A DNA stretch of 64,000 nt, from contig OZ010573.1 of assembly GCA_963932145.1 (NCBI GenBank), positions 26,612,876 through 26,676,875 of the forward strand, read 5' to 3'. Position 1 is the stretch's first letter; every line of letters starts with the position of its first letter. Under the pieces are notes generated by a model. The model searched no databases and was not told the origin of the DNA. It saw only the letters and a program-made list of their open reading frames with translations. Shown in pieces: positions 42,638-52,499 of the stretch. The stretch comes from Acanthosepion lycidas (Eukaryota; Mollusca; Cephalopoda; Sepiida; Sepiidae). A program made the translations under genes and the position numbers.

Positions 42638-43268
42638 CAACGTTTTTCAACCGGAGCTCTCAACGTTTTATCTTAGTTATTCGCTTGGGGTTTTTCTTTG
42701 GAAATTTAAAGCAATGGACGATTTTTTCGCCCTGTTCGAATGTTTCTAGTTCTTTTTTTTCTTTTGGTTTCTCAACCGGTGCGTCCAGGCGCAATAATGC
42801 GCCCTGCAAGGTATCCAGCTGCGCCCCAAGTTAACAGAAGAGTAACTTATTAATTATTTTTGTATTTAAAAAATGTTTATTTTGAAAAAGCTATAGGCAC
42901 TAAGCACATTGCTTTCATGTCGAAGTCATTGTTGTATATTTTAAATTGGATTTTAATTTCCCTAATCTTTAGGAAGGAGTGGATAATTCTTTCCCCTTTT
43001 ACCTTCATCAAGGGATTTCAGTCAATCGTTATCGGCCACTCTATAAAAAATAGTAGATTTTTCATAAATCCCTTTAAATTAAAACTGTACCGCTCAAATA
43101 TACGATGTAATGTCTTAAAAAGAAATGCTTATTTCAGGAGACTTCGTTATTATTTTCCTACTTTCAAATTTCATGACTAGTTTTTCCTTATTAAAATTTG
43201 AAAGTGCGCTCCAGAGTTTTAGTTATTCTATAAGTAAGCCCTGAAGTAACAATGATTGAGAAACACTG
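42638..43268 (+). mobile_element. hAT-like non-autonomous element, copy 2, with 8-bp target duplication
   Basis: Exact 8-bp direct repeats GACTAAAC lie at 42630-42637 and 43269-43276. The ends read CAACGTTTTTCAACCGG and, inward from the right, CAGTGTTTCTCAATCATTG. 42765-43268 matches copy 1 (165-670). The extra 127 bp at 42638-42764 is absent from copy 1 and has its own end-like GTTTTTCAACCGG. An 8-bp duplication and CAGTG-type ends are hAT hallmarks. No transposase. Confidence 0.85.
42860..43180 (+). other. Short open frame conserved between two hAT-like copies
   Basis: 106 codons, collinear with the frame at 249-539. The last 130 nt differ at only one, silent, site, while the first half differs at about ten residues. 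No recognised domain. Confidence 0.25.
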
Positions 43269-43279
43269 GACTAAACAAA

Positions 43280-43363
43280 AATGTCCAAAAGGTTTGGTGT
43301 CCAAAAGGTTTGGTGTCCAAAAGGTTTGGTGTCCAAAAGGTTTGGTGTCCAAAAGGTTTGGTG
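43280..43363. repeat. 16-bp tandem repeat, 5 copies
   Basis: Five almost perfect copies of TGTCCAAAAGGTTTGG starting four bases after the hAT target duplication. Confidence 0.97.
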
Positions 43364-43364
43364 C

Positions 43365-44083
43365 GCGTGTAGGGATGTTCGTATTAATGATTGTGAGAGA
43401 TGTATTTTGAAAAGAATTCGTTGTTGGTTTCGGTGGTTGCCACTTTGATTAGAAGAGAAAAGAAGTCACTAAGAAAAAACATAGAAAGTGCACTGATCTA
43501 AAAAAAATCTCTACGGTCAACGTTAGCTCGATCGTCGCAAATGGATTAGTAGCGGTAGACCAACTAATAAAGAAAAACGCAGATATCTACTTAGAATAGA
43601 TTAATTTCTAATCCAAAAGGCGTTAACGGCTTCTTTACGAGGAAAAAGAAAAAGATACTTACCATATAGTAAGGATATTTATTACCTAATCCTCAAATTC
43701 CAGTGAATTTTTACTTACACATAATTTTGTTTCTCATTCCGACCTGAAGGTCCCTACCATAAAGAGTTGTCAGGACAAGCTTTTCCGCGCTGTCTCATTA
43801 TCTTCAATTTTCTTCAGATATTATTGGATTAAATATCAAATATAGATCAAATATGGATCTGAATCCGACAGGATGATAAAATATAAGAACAAATAGGAAA
43901 CGTATATCAATCTAACATATTTTACTTTTATTAAAGCTTTGTCAAAGATTGAGAGAAAACAGATGGTATTTTCAATTTTGCGTTGTTTGATTTTCATTAT
44001 TCCTATCTAAAACATACAGTATGTATATAAAAAAACATTTTCATATCAACACACGATAAAAATCAACAGATATAGTGTCTGCT

Positions 44084-44085
<2 letters not shown>
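43365..44085. other. No recognisable feature
   Basis: AT-rich. No element or frame recognised. Confidence 0.45.

Positions 44086-44086
<1 letters not shown>

Positions 44087-44118
<32 letters not shown>
44087..44118. repeat. (CA)n microsatellite
   Basis: About sixteen CA units. Confidence 0.97.
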
Positions 44119-44120
<2 letters not shown>

Positions 44121-44205
44121 CGCCCGCATAATTACGATGTGATACACGACTGACCAATGAAAATCATACAACACAAACGTGAAAATATCACACTCTGTAT
44201 ATATG

Positions 44206-44390
44206 ATAAAATATAGTTTAAAGTATGCTATATTGATGCGTCGAAGTCTTCAATATCAGAGATAGAGAGTATGTAAATATAAAAGTGAATATTGAAATCA
44301 ATACCCAGAGATAACAGTCTGTTTCATGATAAACGCAATCGTCAGACTTTCCCCTCTGAGTGCTGACTTCAATGTCCACCTTTATATATC
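44206..44390 (+). mobile_element. Foldback element, copy C (decayed)
   Basis: Leader (CAATATCAGAGATAGAG), left arm (TATAAAAGTGAATATTGAAA, CAGTCTGTTTCATG, GCAATCGTCAGAC) and a shortened right arm (CTGAGTGCTGACTTCAATGT) match copies A and B. The right arm has lost the stretch from GCCTGACG to GTCGCC. Confidence 0.7.
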
Positions 44391-44446
44391 GGTCGGGTTT
44401 CGGTTCCAGCTTGAAGCGATATGATGTCTAGCCACACTGAGGAGCT

Positions 44447-44452
<6 letters not shown>
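44390..44452 (+). mobile_element. tRNA-derived repeat fragment
   Basis: GTCGGGTTTCGGTTCCAGC then GTCTAGCCACACTGAGGAGC matches 21025-21090. Box A missing. Confidence 0.55.
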
Positions 44453-44504
<52 letters not shown>

Positions 44505-44548
44505 TAGATAGATAGATAGATAGAAATAGAGAGAGAGAGAGAGAGAGA
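44452..44548. repeat. (TA)n, (GATA)n and (GA)n
   Basis: Three simple arrays in succession. Confidence 0.95.
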
Positions 44549-44549
44549 T

Positions 44550-45345
44550 TATGCTTACTCTCACACTGTCATTTGAGTTTTGGCAGCAAAATATTCCTTA
44601 TCCACCGAAAGAAAAATGAAGCATGGACCTCATAGCATATAAATCACTGTTATAATCCCTGGGCTAGGTAAACAAGAAAGAGAGAACTTTCAAACGAATC
44701 CAATTAAGGGCTGTCAATTCTTATCGGTGTTTCTGTCATTTCGAGTACCTGGAAAATTCAAACGGTCTGTGGGTGGACAAAGCCGTCGGCTGGATCATAA
44801 CATTGTACCGAGGAGTCTAATTGTAAATGACACGCGATTAGCCCTTCAGCGACGGGATCAAGTCAGTTGCTGTCAGTGCTATGAGCGAAAAACTCATAAC
44901 GTTCAAGGCATTTTTTGGCCAAGTCGGATCATTTCCAGATTTGGGTGCGAAGCGGTTCTCTCGTATTTTTTGCATTTACTTGGATAAGCCGGGTCAGGGG
45001 AGGAGGTGAACAGATTACCGTATATGCCAGCGTCAAGGGCGCAGTTTGTTTTCATGAAATAAGCCTCGAAAATTTGCATAACATTTTAGGGATTTATTGC
45101 AAAAAAAAAACAACTGCTTCCTTGATGTCGGTAATATATTTTTAGTAGATGGAATTATTGAAATCAAACGGTAATTTTCGCTGCAGGTACTTGTAATGAA
45201 ATATAAACGCTTCCTTTTGTATAAAATGAAAACTTCATCACTGACTGCGAGAAGACATCCATAATCACATTGACTTAAAAAAAAAATAGAATTATTTCTT
45301 TATAATAATCAAGAAGTATTGAATATAAACAAGAAAATGCCAGAA
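44550..45345. other. No recognisable feature
   Basis: Moderate complexity. A plus-strand frame of 86 codons at 44727-44987 has no recognisable domain. Possibly unique sequence. Confidence 0.4.
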
Positions 45346-45347
45346 AA

Positions 45348-45349
<2 letters not shown>

Positions 45350-45406
<57 letters not shown>
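45350..45406. repeat. (TA)n, left of a Helitron
   Basis: TA array that resumes at 46020 on the other side of the Helitron. Confidence 0.95.
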
Positions 45407-45409
<3 letters not shown>

Positions 45410-46019
45410 TACTTATTATAAAATCCAGGTTGTGTGTGTGTGTGTCTGTACGTTTATATATTGGATCGGATTTCCTACATTTTTCAACCGATTTCAACAA
45501 AACTTAATAGGACTACGTAAAATTACCTTGCGGTAAGTGCCAAAAATTGGAAAAACACAATTGTTTTTGCACGAAATCAATTTCAAATCACGATAATGAA
45601 AGGGAGACAACTCATATCGAGTTATACTTATTATAAAACCCAAGTTGTTTGTGTGTGTGTGTGTTCGTTTATATATGGGATCGGATTTCCTACATTTTTC
45701 AAACGATTTCAACAAAACTTCACTTTTTGGTGGGGAGGTAGTGTTTATTATTGTCTTGCACTCTTTTTTCTTTATTTTTACATTCACAATGCTTTAAAAA
45801 TTCCATTTACAAGACAATTGTTTATAATACAATTCTATTCAGCCGGTAACTCATAACGATTGTAAACAATGTTTTTGTTTGAGTTTGACCAATTCGTAAA
45901 TAAACAAAACAAAACAAAACAAAAAACTAATTAAGAATTAATTTCAGTCTTTATGATGGTCGATACTTGATCTATCTCTTACTGTTACATCCCCGGGCAA
46001 CGCCGGGCTCTACTGCTAG
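45407..46019 (+). mobile_element. Non-autonomous Helitron
   Basis: 5' end TCATACTTATTATAAAATCC preceded by A. 3' end carries hairpin CCCGG-GCAACG-CCGGG, then CTCTACTG and the terminal CTAG, followed by T. This is Helitron structure (TC start, hairpin, CTRR end, insertion between A and T, no duplication). The 5' end region is repeated internally at about 45617-45720 (TATACTTATTATAAAACCCA), so a second Helitron 5' end lies inside. No Rep/helicase sequence. Confidence 0.85.

Positions 46020-46062
<43 letters not shown>
46020..46062. repeat. (TA)n then (GA)n, right of a Helitron
   Basis: Continuation of the split TA array. Confidence 0.95.
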
Positions 46063-46063
<1 letters not shown>

Positions 46064-46319
46064 TAAATGCGGACATAAACCAAATAATTAGATATTAGCA
46101 ACTGTATATACGTGCGATAGAGTGCATACGCAGATAAGCGAATATATATTTACTCAATTTGATATAAGGTGTAAACAAAACAGTGCTCGATGTGGTTAGA
46201 CAGAGCTAAGAAGTATATATTAATATATATACATATACCTTTGTTCGTAGTACAACATAAAGTTTCATGGTGAATGAAGGACTTATTACGGTTGTTTAAC
46301 GTAGGTACATATATATATA

Positions 46320-46325
<6 letters not shown>

Positions 46326-46371
<46 letters not shown>

Positions 46372-46390
46372 TATATATAGATAGATAGAT
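46326..46390. repeat. (TA)n then (GATA)n
   Basis: Abuts the 3' terminal repeat of the Penelope-like element. Confidence 0.95.
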
Positions 46391-46399
46391 GCACCTAGT

Positions 46400-46458
46400 G
46401 AACCAGACAAACCTACCTAGGTTTCACCTAAACGGATCGTCAGGGAAAGTTCGGCTAA
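46400..46458 (-). ncRNA. Hammerhead-like ribozyme motif, 3' terminal repeat
   Basis: Minus strand: CTGACGA (46437-46443) fits the CUGANGA core, then a short stem II (CC/GG), GAAA, and self-complementary ACCTAGGT as stem III, with A at the cleavage position (46414). Stem I: two C-G pairs, a TTT/TTT internal loop, then C-G, A-T, A/C mismatch, G-T, C-G, C-G, G-T, A-T. The first stem II pair is U-U, not the usual G-C, which may weaken it. Confidence 0.55.
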
Positions 46459-46562
46459 CGAGGCAAAGAGAAACGCATATTTATAGGCGATAGCTAAAAT
46501 TATACCACGTGACCAAAGAGCTACAAACACAAACACCTAAGTGGGTGGGGGTAAATATTTAT

Positions 46563-47144
46563 TCAACAAAAATGGGGAGGGAGGGGGAAAAACCCCACAA
46601 ACATTAAGGTGGAATGACAAATAAGCGGGAAAACGTCTAATTTAGTAGCCAAGATTTTTTTATGTCTACATACGTTAAGGATTTCAGTTTTAGAGTTTAA
46701 TAGCTGGTTAGGTTGACCATATAAAGCTATGGCTAATTTCTCCTCTGCACATAATTTACAAAATTTATGGCCTGCTTTATATTTGGGGCATTTTTTTAAT
46801 ATTTCCCATTTAAGGATGGGGTCTATATTATCTTCTTGTTTGGTTTTCCATACATAGGTAGATAGCGTGGTACTATGCTTAATTTTTTCGTTTTTAAAAC
46901 TACTCGTGTGGTTATAATATCTTTTTTTAAATTTATCCTGAGTAGCACCTATGTATGTTTTAGGGTTAGTATCCTCGCTATTTTTGTAAATTTTCACTTG
47001 ATAAACCACGCATTCTTGCTGACATTTTCCCTGTAATGGGCAGATGTTTTTGTTTCTACAATTACAAGTAGGAGGATTACTGCGTGGATTATTCCTAGTT
47101 TTTTTCTTATTCAATCCATTTATTATAGTCCCTACGTTCGGCAT
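46563..47144 (-). pseudogene. Penelope-like GIY-YIG endonuclease domain (open frame of 193 codons)
   Basis: Visible parts: a Cys cluster C27, C29, C35, C41; the GIY strand as VVYQ (residues 46-49); the YIG strand as TYIG (63-66); catalytic Arg75 in KKRYYNH; STYVWK near 95; LKWEIL near 111; and the conserved CKLCAEEKLAI (129-139) with the catalytic Glu. The endonuclease therefore looks intact at its key residues. It is out of frame with the polymerase part upstream and cannot act alone as a retroelement protein. Confidence 0.8.
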
Positions 47145-47385
47145 GCGACAATAACTAAGTTTAACATTGTTCTTGTTAAATATTTTATGTAACTCAGTTT
47201 TTTGGGGGGAAATGTTGCTCTAATAAATCAAAAAAATATCTTGTCAATTTTTGTTTTTACCGCTAAATTAAAAGAAGGATTGAACCACAAAATCTTTCTT
47301 TGCCTATTATTACGTTTATTCTGAGTACTGTTGTGGTTATTTATATTAATATATTCTAATTTATTTTTATGTCCACTCTTTAACT
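47145..47385 (-). pseudogene. Penelope-like reverse transcriptase C-terminal relic
   Basis: The minus strand reads NRQRKILWFNPSFNLAVKTK, IDKIFFDLLEQHFPPKN, then a one-base frame change in a C/A run near 47200 into TELHKIFNKNNVKLSYCRMP, which continues into the GIY-YIG frame. The WFNP...HFP...L-K-FN-N--K-SY--MPN series is the Penelope linker between polymerase and endonuclease. Confidence 0.8.
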
Positions 47386-47410
47386 ATATATATATATATA
47401 GTTAAACCTA

Positions 47411-47470
47411 GAGAGCCAGACAAACCTACCAAGGTTTCACCTAAGAGGATCGTCAGGGAAGGTCTGCTCT
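47411..47470 (-). ncRNA. Hammerhead-like ribozyme motif, 5' terminal repeat
   Basis: CTGACGA (47450-47456), stem II CCT/AGG, GAAA, stem III ACC-TT-GGT, cleavage base A (47427). Stem I is strong: CC/GG, a TTC/TTT loop, CAGAC/GTCTG, a one-base bulge, then AGAG/CTCT. The other copy has weaker pairs in the same arrangement. The cleavage points of the two motifs are 1,013 bp apart on the same strand as the coding relic. Confidence 0.6.
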
Positions 47471-47700
47471 ACTCATTGTATTGAGCACTTTATTTAATTG
47501 TTTTCGGTACTCGCATCGGTTTTTTTCTTTGGGTCTTGAACTCGTATGCTGGACGATTATTTTCGGTTAACGTACATGTTCTTGGTTCTTTCTTTTTTAT
47601 ACCTTTTTCTTTCCTTTGATATTGGCTTGTTTAGTTGCAAATTAATATACCGAAGGTTTTCCGAACGAGTATAGTTTCTGATACTTATAAGATTTCTATT

Positions 47701-47702
<2 letters not shown>

Positions 47703-47761
<59 letters not shown>

Positions 47762-47782
47762 TGTGTGTGTGTGTGTGGGTGG
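47703..47782. repeat. (TA)n then (TG)n
   Basis: TA array grading into TG. The 230 bp before it carry the short GCTCTACTC-TTGTATTGAGC repeat near 47465. Confidence 0.95.
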
Positions 47783-47789
47783 GTAAGGA

Positions 47790-47925
47790 GTAAGTTCCAC
47801 TCAGACAGCTTCTTTCCCAGAGCTGTTACTTTGTGGAACAGACTCCCGAGAGGATGCTTCTCTAACTACTACAATCTTAACCTCGTCAACCGTTATTTAC
47901 CGTTAATATATTCATTATCTTCATG
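47790..47925 (+). pseudogene. LINE ORF2 C-terminal fragment
   Basis: Reads SKFHSDSFFPRAVTLWNRLP then RGCFSNYYNLNLVNRYLPL, the last conserved block of the Jockey/CR1-like LINE at 40020-40600. Confidence 0.75.
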
Positions 47926-47929
47926 ATTT

Positions 47930-48480
47930 GCACTTCCTACTCCCCTTCCCTTACAACAATTTCACTCAGTAACCCTCTACTTTGACTGGCCCTTGGGCAT
48001 CGTAATGAGTTAAAGGAAGCCTAATGGTAAACTAAGTAAGCTGGGTACCAATGAACGGTAACTGTTCGCACATTTCCGTTGAAACGCACAATCGCAGTGC
48101 ATACAATCCAGAAAATTTCTGGCGCCATATTTTTTTCATTCTCTTTGCTTATTTTTGTTCTATTTTGCTTTTCTTCTTGTTTTTAATTTTTTATTGGTCA
48201 CTTTAAACTTACTCCGGAAAAGGTGGTATTTTCCTGTTGCTTTTTTTTTCCTTTGTTTATTCTTGTAGGTAAGGTTTGTTTGGTTCCGTGGTCGCCAAGG
48301 CAAAAACGATCATGAAAAAAAACAAAACAATGAAAATGATTCATTATTGTTTAAGAACCGGGGAAGTGATAACAAAGGCAGTATAATGAGAATACCGAAT
48401 CCTGTTTTTTATCTTCCGATGGGATGGAGTATAATATCAGTAATATATCTAGGACATGCATTTTCTTTCTTTTTTTCTTA
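47930..48480. other. No recognisable feature
   Basis: Includes T-rich runs. No element or frame recognised. Confidence 0.45.
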
Positions 48481-48738
48481 TTTTTAGTTGTCTCTTTTGC
48501 GCTCCCCCTACCCTCTCTCTCTCTATCTTTCTTTCTTTCTTTCACTCTCTCATTCTATCTCTTTACCTATCACTTTTTATCTTTCACACTTTTTTCTTTA
48601 TTTGGTTGATTTTCATCCCTCTCTTTCTGACTCTTCCATTTACTCTTCGGCCTTTCTGTGGCTCGCTTCTCTTCCTTTTTTCTTTCCCATTTTTTCTTCA
48701 TTTCCGTCCTTCCCCACCTCTCTCTCTCTCTCTCTCTG

Positions 48739-48788
<50 letters not shown>

Positions 48789-49011
48789 ACTCCATCTAGC
48801 TAGTTAGCTGTATTTCACCCCTGTCTATCTTTCTATCTCTCTCTATCTGTCACTATTGATCTTTGGTTCACGCCCTTTTCTTTAGATGATTGATTTTCAT
48901 TCTCTCTACCTGTCTCTTCTATTTGCTATTTAATTCTCTGCCTTTCCATATAGCTCGCTTCTCTTTCATTTACCCCTCCCCCCCGCCCTTTTCCTTTGGT
49001 TCCATCGTTCC

Positions 49012-49053
<42 letters not shown>

Positions 49054-49242
49054 ATCTATATAACTGCTTATCTATCTAATTATCTTACTTCTTACCTTTC
49101 TTCCTCTATTTGTTTACCTTTTATGTCTTTATCTTTCTTCCGAGATTCATTTTTCTCTTTTATTTTTCATACAGTGTTTATTGTATTACGTTGTTCTCAT
49201 TGGTTTTTCTTTTTCTTTCTTTCTTTCTTTCTTTCTTTCCTC

Positions 49243-49274
<32 letters not shown>

Positions 49275-49660
49275 TCAGTTAATTTTTTCGTCTTTATTTT
49301 AATCTCTTTCTTTTTTCTTTCTTTCTTTCCTCTCTTTCTTTCTTTCTTTCAGTTAATTTTTTCGTCTTTATTTTAATCTCTTTCTTTTTTCTTTCTTTCT
49401 TTCTTTCTTTCCTCTCTTTCTTTCTTTCTTTCTTTCCTCTCTTTCTTTCTTTCTTTCAGTTAATTTTTTCGTCTTTATTTTAATCTCTTTCTTTCTTTTT
49501 TCTTTCTTTCTTTCTTTCTTTCTTTCTTTCAGTTAATTTTTTCGTCTTTATTTTAATCTCTCTTGTTTCTTCTCTCTTCAATCTTTTCCATCTAATTTTT
49601 CTTTCTTTCATTTTCTCTTTTCGCATTTTATTTCTTTCCTTCATATTTTATGTCCTGTTT
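48480..49660. repeat. Pyrimidine-rich field: (CT)n, (TATC)n, (TTTC)n
   Basis: (TC)n/(TATC)n at 48719-48788, (CT)n at 49015-49050 and TTTC arrays from 49208. A 30-bp non-simple segment (CAGTTAATTTTTTCGTC then TTTATTTTAATCTC) recurs at 49276, 49350, 49457 and 49530 between TTTC runs, giving a higher-order unit of about 73 or 107 bp. Translated Ser/Leu/Phe frames here are not genes. Confidence 0.9.
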
Positions 49661-50047
49661 CTTTTTCTGTTTTCTTTATCTTTCTGTTTTTCACAATTTT
49701 TTAAACCCCCACTCCACGCCGCCTCTGATGAATTTTCTAACGAAGTAACCAGGTCCTAAGGAAGACTTCAGATGACAATTTCAAATTAATCAAGATTTTA
49801 AAGCTTTACAAGTGCAAAAACGTTTTCTTGTATTCATTTTCGTTTACAGCCCGATTTCGTGACGCTATCGAAAAAAATAAAATAAAATGACGTGGGCGTG
49901 TGATTTTCATTAAAATGAATCTGTTGAATATAGCATACCATTAATAAGACTGACTATAGAAAATTATTAAAAAGTCTGACGATAGGATATTACCTAGAAA
50001 GATCGGATTGAAAGATCGATTTGAAAATAAATGTTTAAAAAAATAAT

Positions 50048-50120
50048 AATTAAATCCGAATTTCTGATTAGCAATTAAATCCGAATTTCTGATTAGCAAT
50101 TAAATCCGAATTTCTGATTG
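50048..50120. repeat. 25-bp tandem repeat, 3 copies
   Basis: Three copies of AATTAAATCCGAATTTCTGA plus TTAGC, the last diverging at its final bases. Confidence 0.97.
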
Positions 50121-50164
50121 TCAAACATGTCAATATTTCGATATTACACATGATCCGCAATGCT

Positions 50165-50425
50165 TGCTTCGGCAATTAACTGGAGATTCGTCTCCAGCTA
50201 AGCTAGTCGAACTCTCTGCCTTCGGGCGGAGAGGAACCCAAACAAGGCTATGCCGAAGGGCAGAGTCTCGTCTGCGGTGGTAGACAGCTACCCGACCCAG
50301 TTTTTACTGGGTCTACGGGGAATTTTTGTCCGAGCCTACGGGATCGGTTTTACCCCACATTAAATAACGGCTTTGTGCCACATCCTACCTCGGCGGGGAA
50401 GGGGGGTAGATAAATAACCATGATC
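50165..50425 (+). mobile_element. Structured SINE-like repeat, copy 1
   Basis: Contains a 9-bp hairpin CTCTCTGCC-TTCG-GGCGGAGAG with a UUCG loop. AGGAACCC and a GGCTATGCCGAAGGGCAGAG hairpin, GTAGAC, a CCGAGCC-TACG-GGATCGG hairpin and the tail TTTGTGCCACATCC follow. Copies at 51990-52190 (minus) and 61850-62010 (plus) keep the last hairpin with different bases. The tail is shared with the tRNA SINEs at 31795. Confidence 0.75.
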
Positions 50426-50429
50426 CTCG

Positions 50430-51455
50430 AAGCTTGAAGAAAATGCTAATAAATATCGAAATATCCATAACACCAAAAAGGTTTCTGTTTTGTTAATATT
50501 GTATGTAATACATTATTAATTATTATCAGATATTAATTATGCACATCTCAGTTTTTTTATATAATTTAGTAATGGTATGAAGTGTGATTTCCTTAAGATG
50601 AATGAATGACCAAAAAGAAAAAGGCGACACTTAAAGATTGCAAGTGACTCCGTAGTGAAAAACTGGTCAAATGTATTTTTTTAATACTGTTTACAATGAA
50701 CTTGAACACAAATCAACGTCCTCTACCAAATATTCCAATGACTTAAGATAAACCCTCCCAAAACAGAAACTATGATCTGAAATTGGAATGAAAGCAGTGA
50801 CGGCACCCTGAGTCCAGAATAAACAATTGAACAGGCTGAACATTGAATAGGCTGCGCTAGGCCTAGTTTCACCCAACGTCGCAAGTTTCTACAAAACATT
50901 AACCTAAAAACTCAAATCAGATCGAATTTTTCATATGGATATCTCGTTTAATAAATATCTAAACTGTCATTTATATATAACTGCTTTCTCAAGGATTAAA
51001 CATGTCTTCCAGCGAATGGAGTCTGTAGGTCTTAGAGACGACTGTTATGATCCAGAACGATGACGATATTTCATCATTCTAAAAACAATCTTTCCACCAG
51101 TGATGATTGATGATAAGAATATTTGATCATTCTGGAAATAAAGACCAAATATGTCATCATTCTAAAAATATGAAACTTCATCATTATAAAAACAACCTTT
51201 TCACCACGAGCAGTAGAGTAGTAAAAAGGAACAACACAGACGTATCTTTTTCTTTCCGTGAAAATCCACAGTTAAAAAAAAACATAGGGAAAAGGAATTC
51301 TCTATTAACTACGAATACAAATAACTACGGATTAATAACATTAATAACCTCAACATTCAACCCCGTTACAAGACCATCTTTCTTCGAACTTTGTGAACAA
51401 ACGCACTACAGAAATACTAACAAACGTCTGTAACAAAACAGAAGTCATATTATTT
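50430..51455. other. No recognisable feature
   Basis: AT-rich. Short frames at 50691-50876 (minus) and 51107-51433 (plus) have no recognisable domain. Confidence 0.45.
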
Positions 51456-51460
51456 GAGGA

Positions 51461-51690
51461 CTTTCAGCAGCAGTAACAAGTAAAGTGGCTAGAACTCGAA
51501 GACAGAATAATGACATAATCAACACTTTGACGTTCCACACTATTGCAAACAAGAGGTTAGGGAGAACCCCCGCCATTACAACTGGAAAGAACAATAACAG
51601 CTATTGGACTCGAGAAACATATTTTTCTGAAATAATTTATAAATTCCAACCTGGAGTAACACTGGCTGCTCAGTCAATAAATGCCAAATA
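51461..51690. repeat. Interspersed repeat, copy 3 of 3
   Basis: GGACTTTCAGCAGCAGTAAC, AAGAGGTTAGGGAGAACCCC and ATAAATTCCAACCTGGAG align with 35745-35895 and 37785-38030. Confidence 0.5.
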
Positions 51691-51827
51691 AATAATATTA
51701 CCATTATATTTTCGGGGTGTAGATGATCATGGCTCTTCACGGCTTCTCGTGAATTACCACGATTTACTGGGAAAGACAGTGGAGTGGTTTCCCCACTGCA
51801 TTCTCTATAATTTGGAATTCAATTTAT

Positions 51828-51950
51828 TCCTTTTCCTAGACAGGCTTCAAACCAAGACTAGAGAGCCTAATCCACCCTGATACTTAACGTATGACTGTGT
51901 AGGGGAGAAGAGATAAATTCATGCTTTTCTCAAGGGTATCCTTTTTAAGG
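51828..51950 (-). mobile_element. Decayed tRNA-derived SINE
   Basis: Only the central domain is left on the minus strand (AGCATGAATTTATCTC and GGGTGGATTAGG-like). A CT array replaces the tRNA head. Confidence 0.5.
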
Positions 51951-51989
51951 AATCTCTCTCTCTCTCTCTCTGTATTTATCTATCCACCC

Positions 51990-52190
51990 ACGAGAATAAA
52001 ATGTGGCACAAGGCCGGTTTAATGTGGGTATCTCCGAGCCCGTGGGCTCGGCCAAAAATATAGCCTTTTTGAACCCGCCTAGACGAGTTCAAGGCCTGTC
52101 TACCTCCCCGGACGAAACCTTGCCCTTCGGCAAAGCCTCGTCCGGGTTCCTCTCTGCTAATGCATAGAGTTCGACAGTCGATCTCTGGTT
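51990..52190 (-). mobile_element. Structured SINE-like repeat, copy 2
   Basis: Minus strand: AGAGAGGAACCC, a long hairpin GGACGAGGCTTTGCC-GAAG-GGCAAGGTTTCGTCC, GGTAGACAGGCC, hairpin CCGAGCC-CACG-GGCTCGG, then CCGGCCTTGTGCCACAT. Confidence 0.8.
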
Positions 52191-52194
<4 letters not shown>

Positions 52195-52250
<56 letters not shown>

Positions 52251-52270
52251 TACACACACACATACACACA
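52195..52270. repeat. (CT)n then (CA)n
   Basis: CT array grading into CA. Confidence 0.95.
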
Positions 52271-52499
52271 CGTGCTCAAAATATACATATTAATAAAATA
52301 AGCATGTCGCTTAGAAAACTCGTGATGTTATCTATGTTTCGCTTTAAGGTCAAACAAAAAAAAATGCCGGTTGGAAAATTGGATATCATAAATTACCCAA
52401 ATAAGGGTGACCTATTTACCTTCCCTAAAAATTCAAAATCCTGATCTATTGTGATCATTTATCAACTTTAGGTCAGTTTGGCATATGGTTACACTGCAG

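Larger units (their letters stand above)
46391..47475 (-). mobile_element. Truncated Penelope-like element with two terminal repeats
   Basis: Direct repeats at 46391-46460 and 47401-47470 (core CTTTCCCTGACGATCC / AGGTGAAACC on the minus strand) flank a minus-strand coding relic. The relic holds the last part of the reverse transcriptase and the GIY-YIG endonuclease. The copy is cut inside the polymerase domain, where a short TA palindrome joins the upstream repeat. Direct terminal repeats and a C-terminal GIY-YIG are Penelope hallmarks. Confidence 0.82.

Noticed and set aside
43280..43363. CRISPR-like array
   Set aside because: The 16-bp units are back to back without spacers, and the context is eukaryotic.
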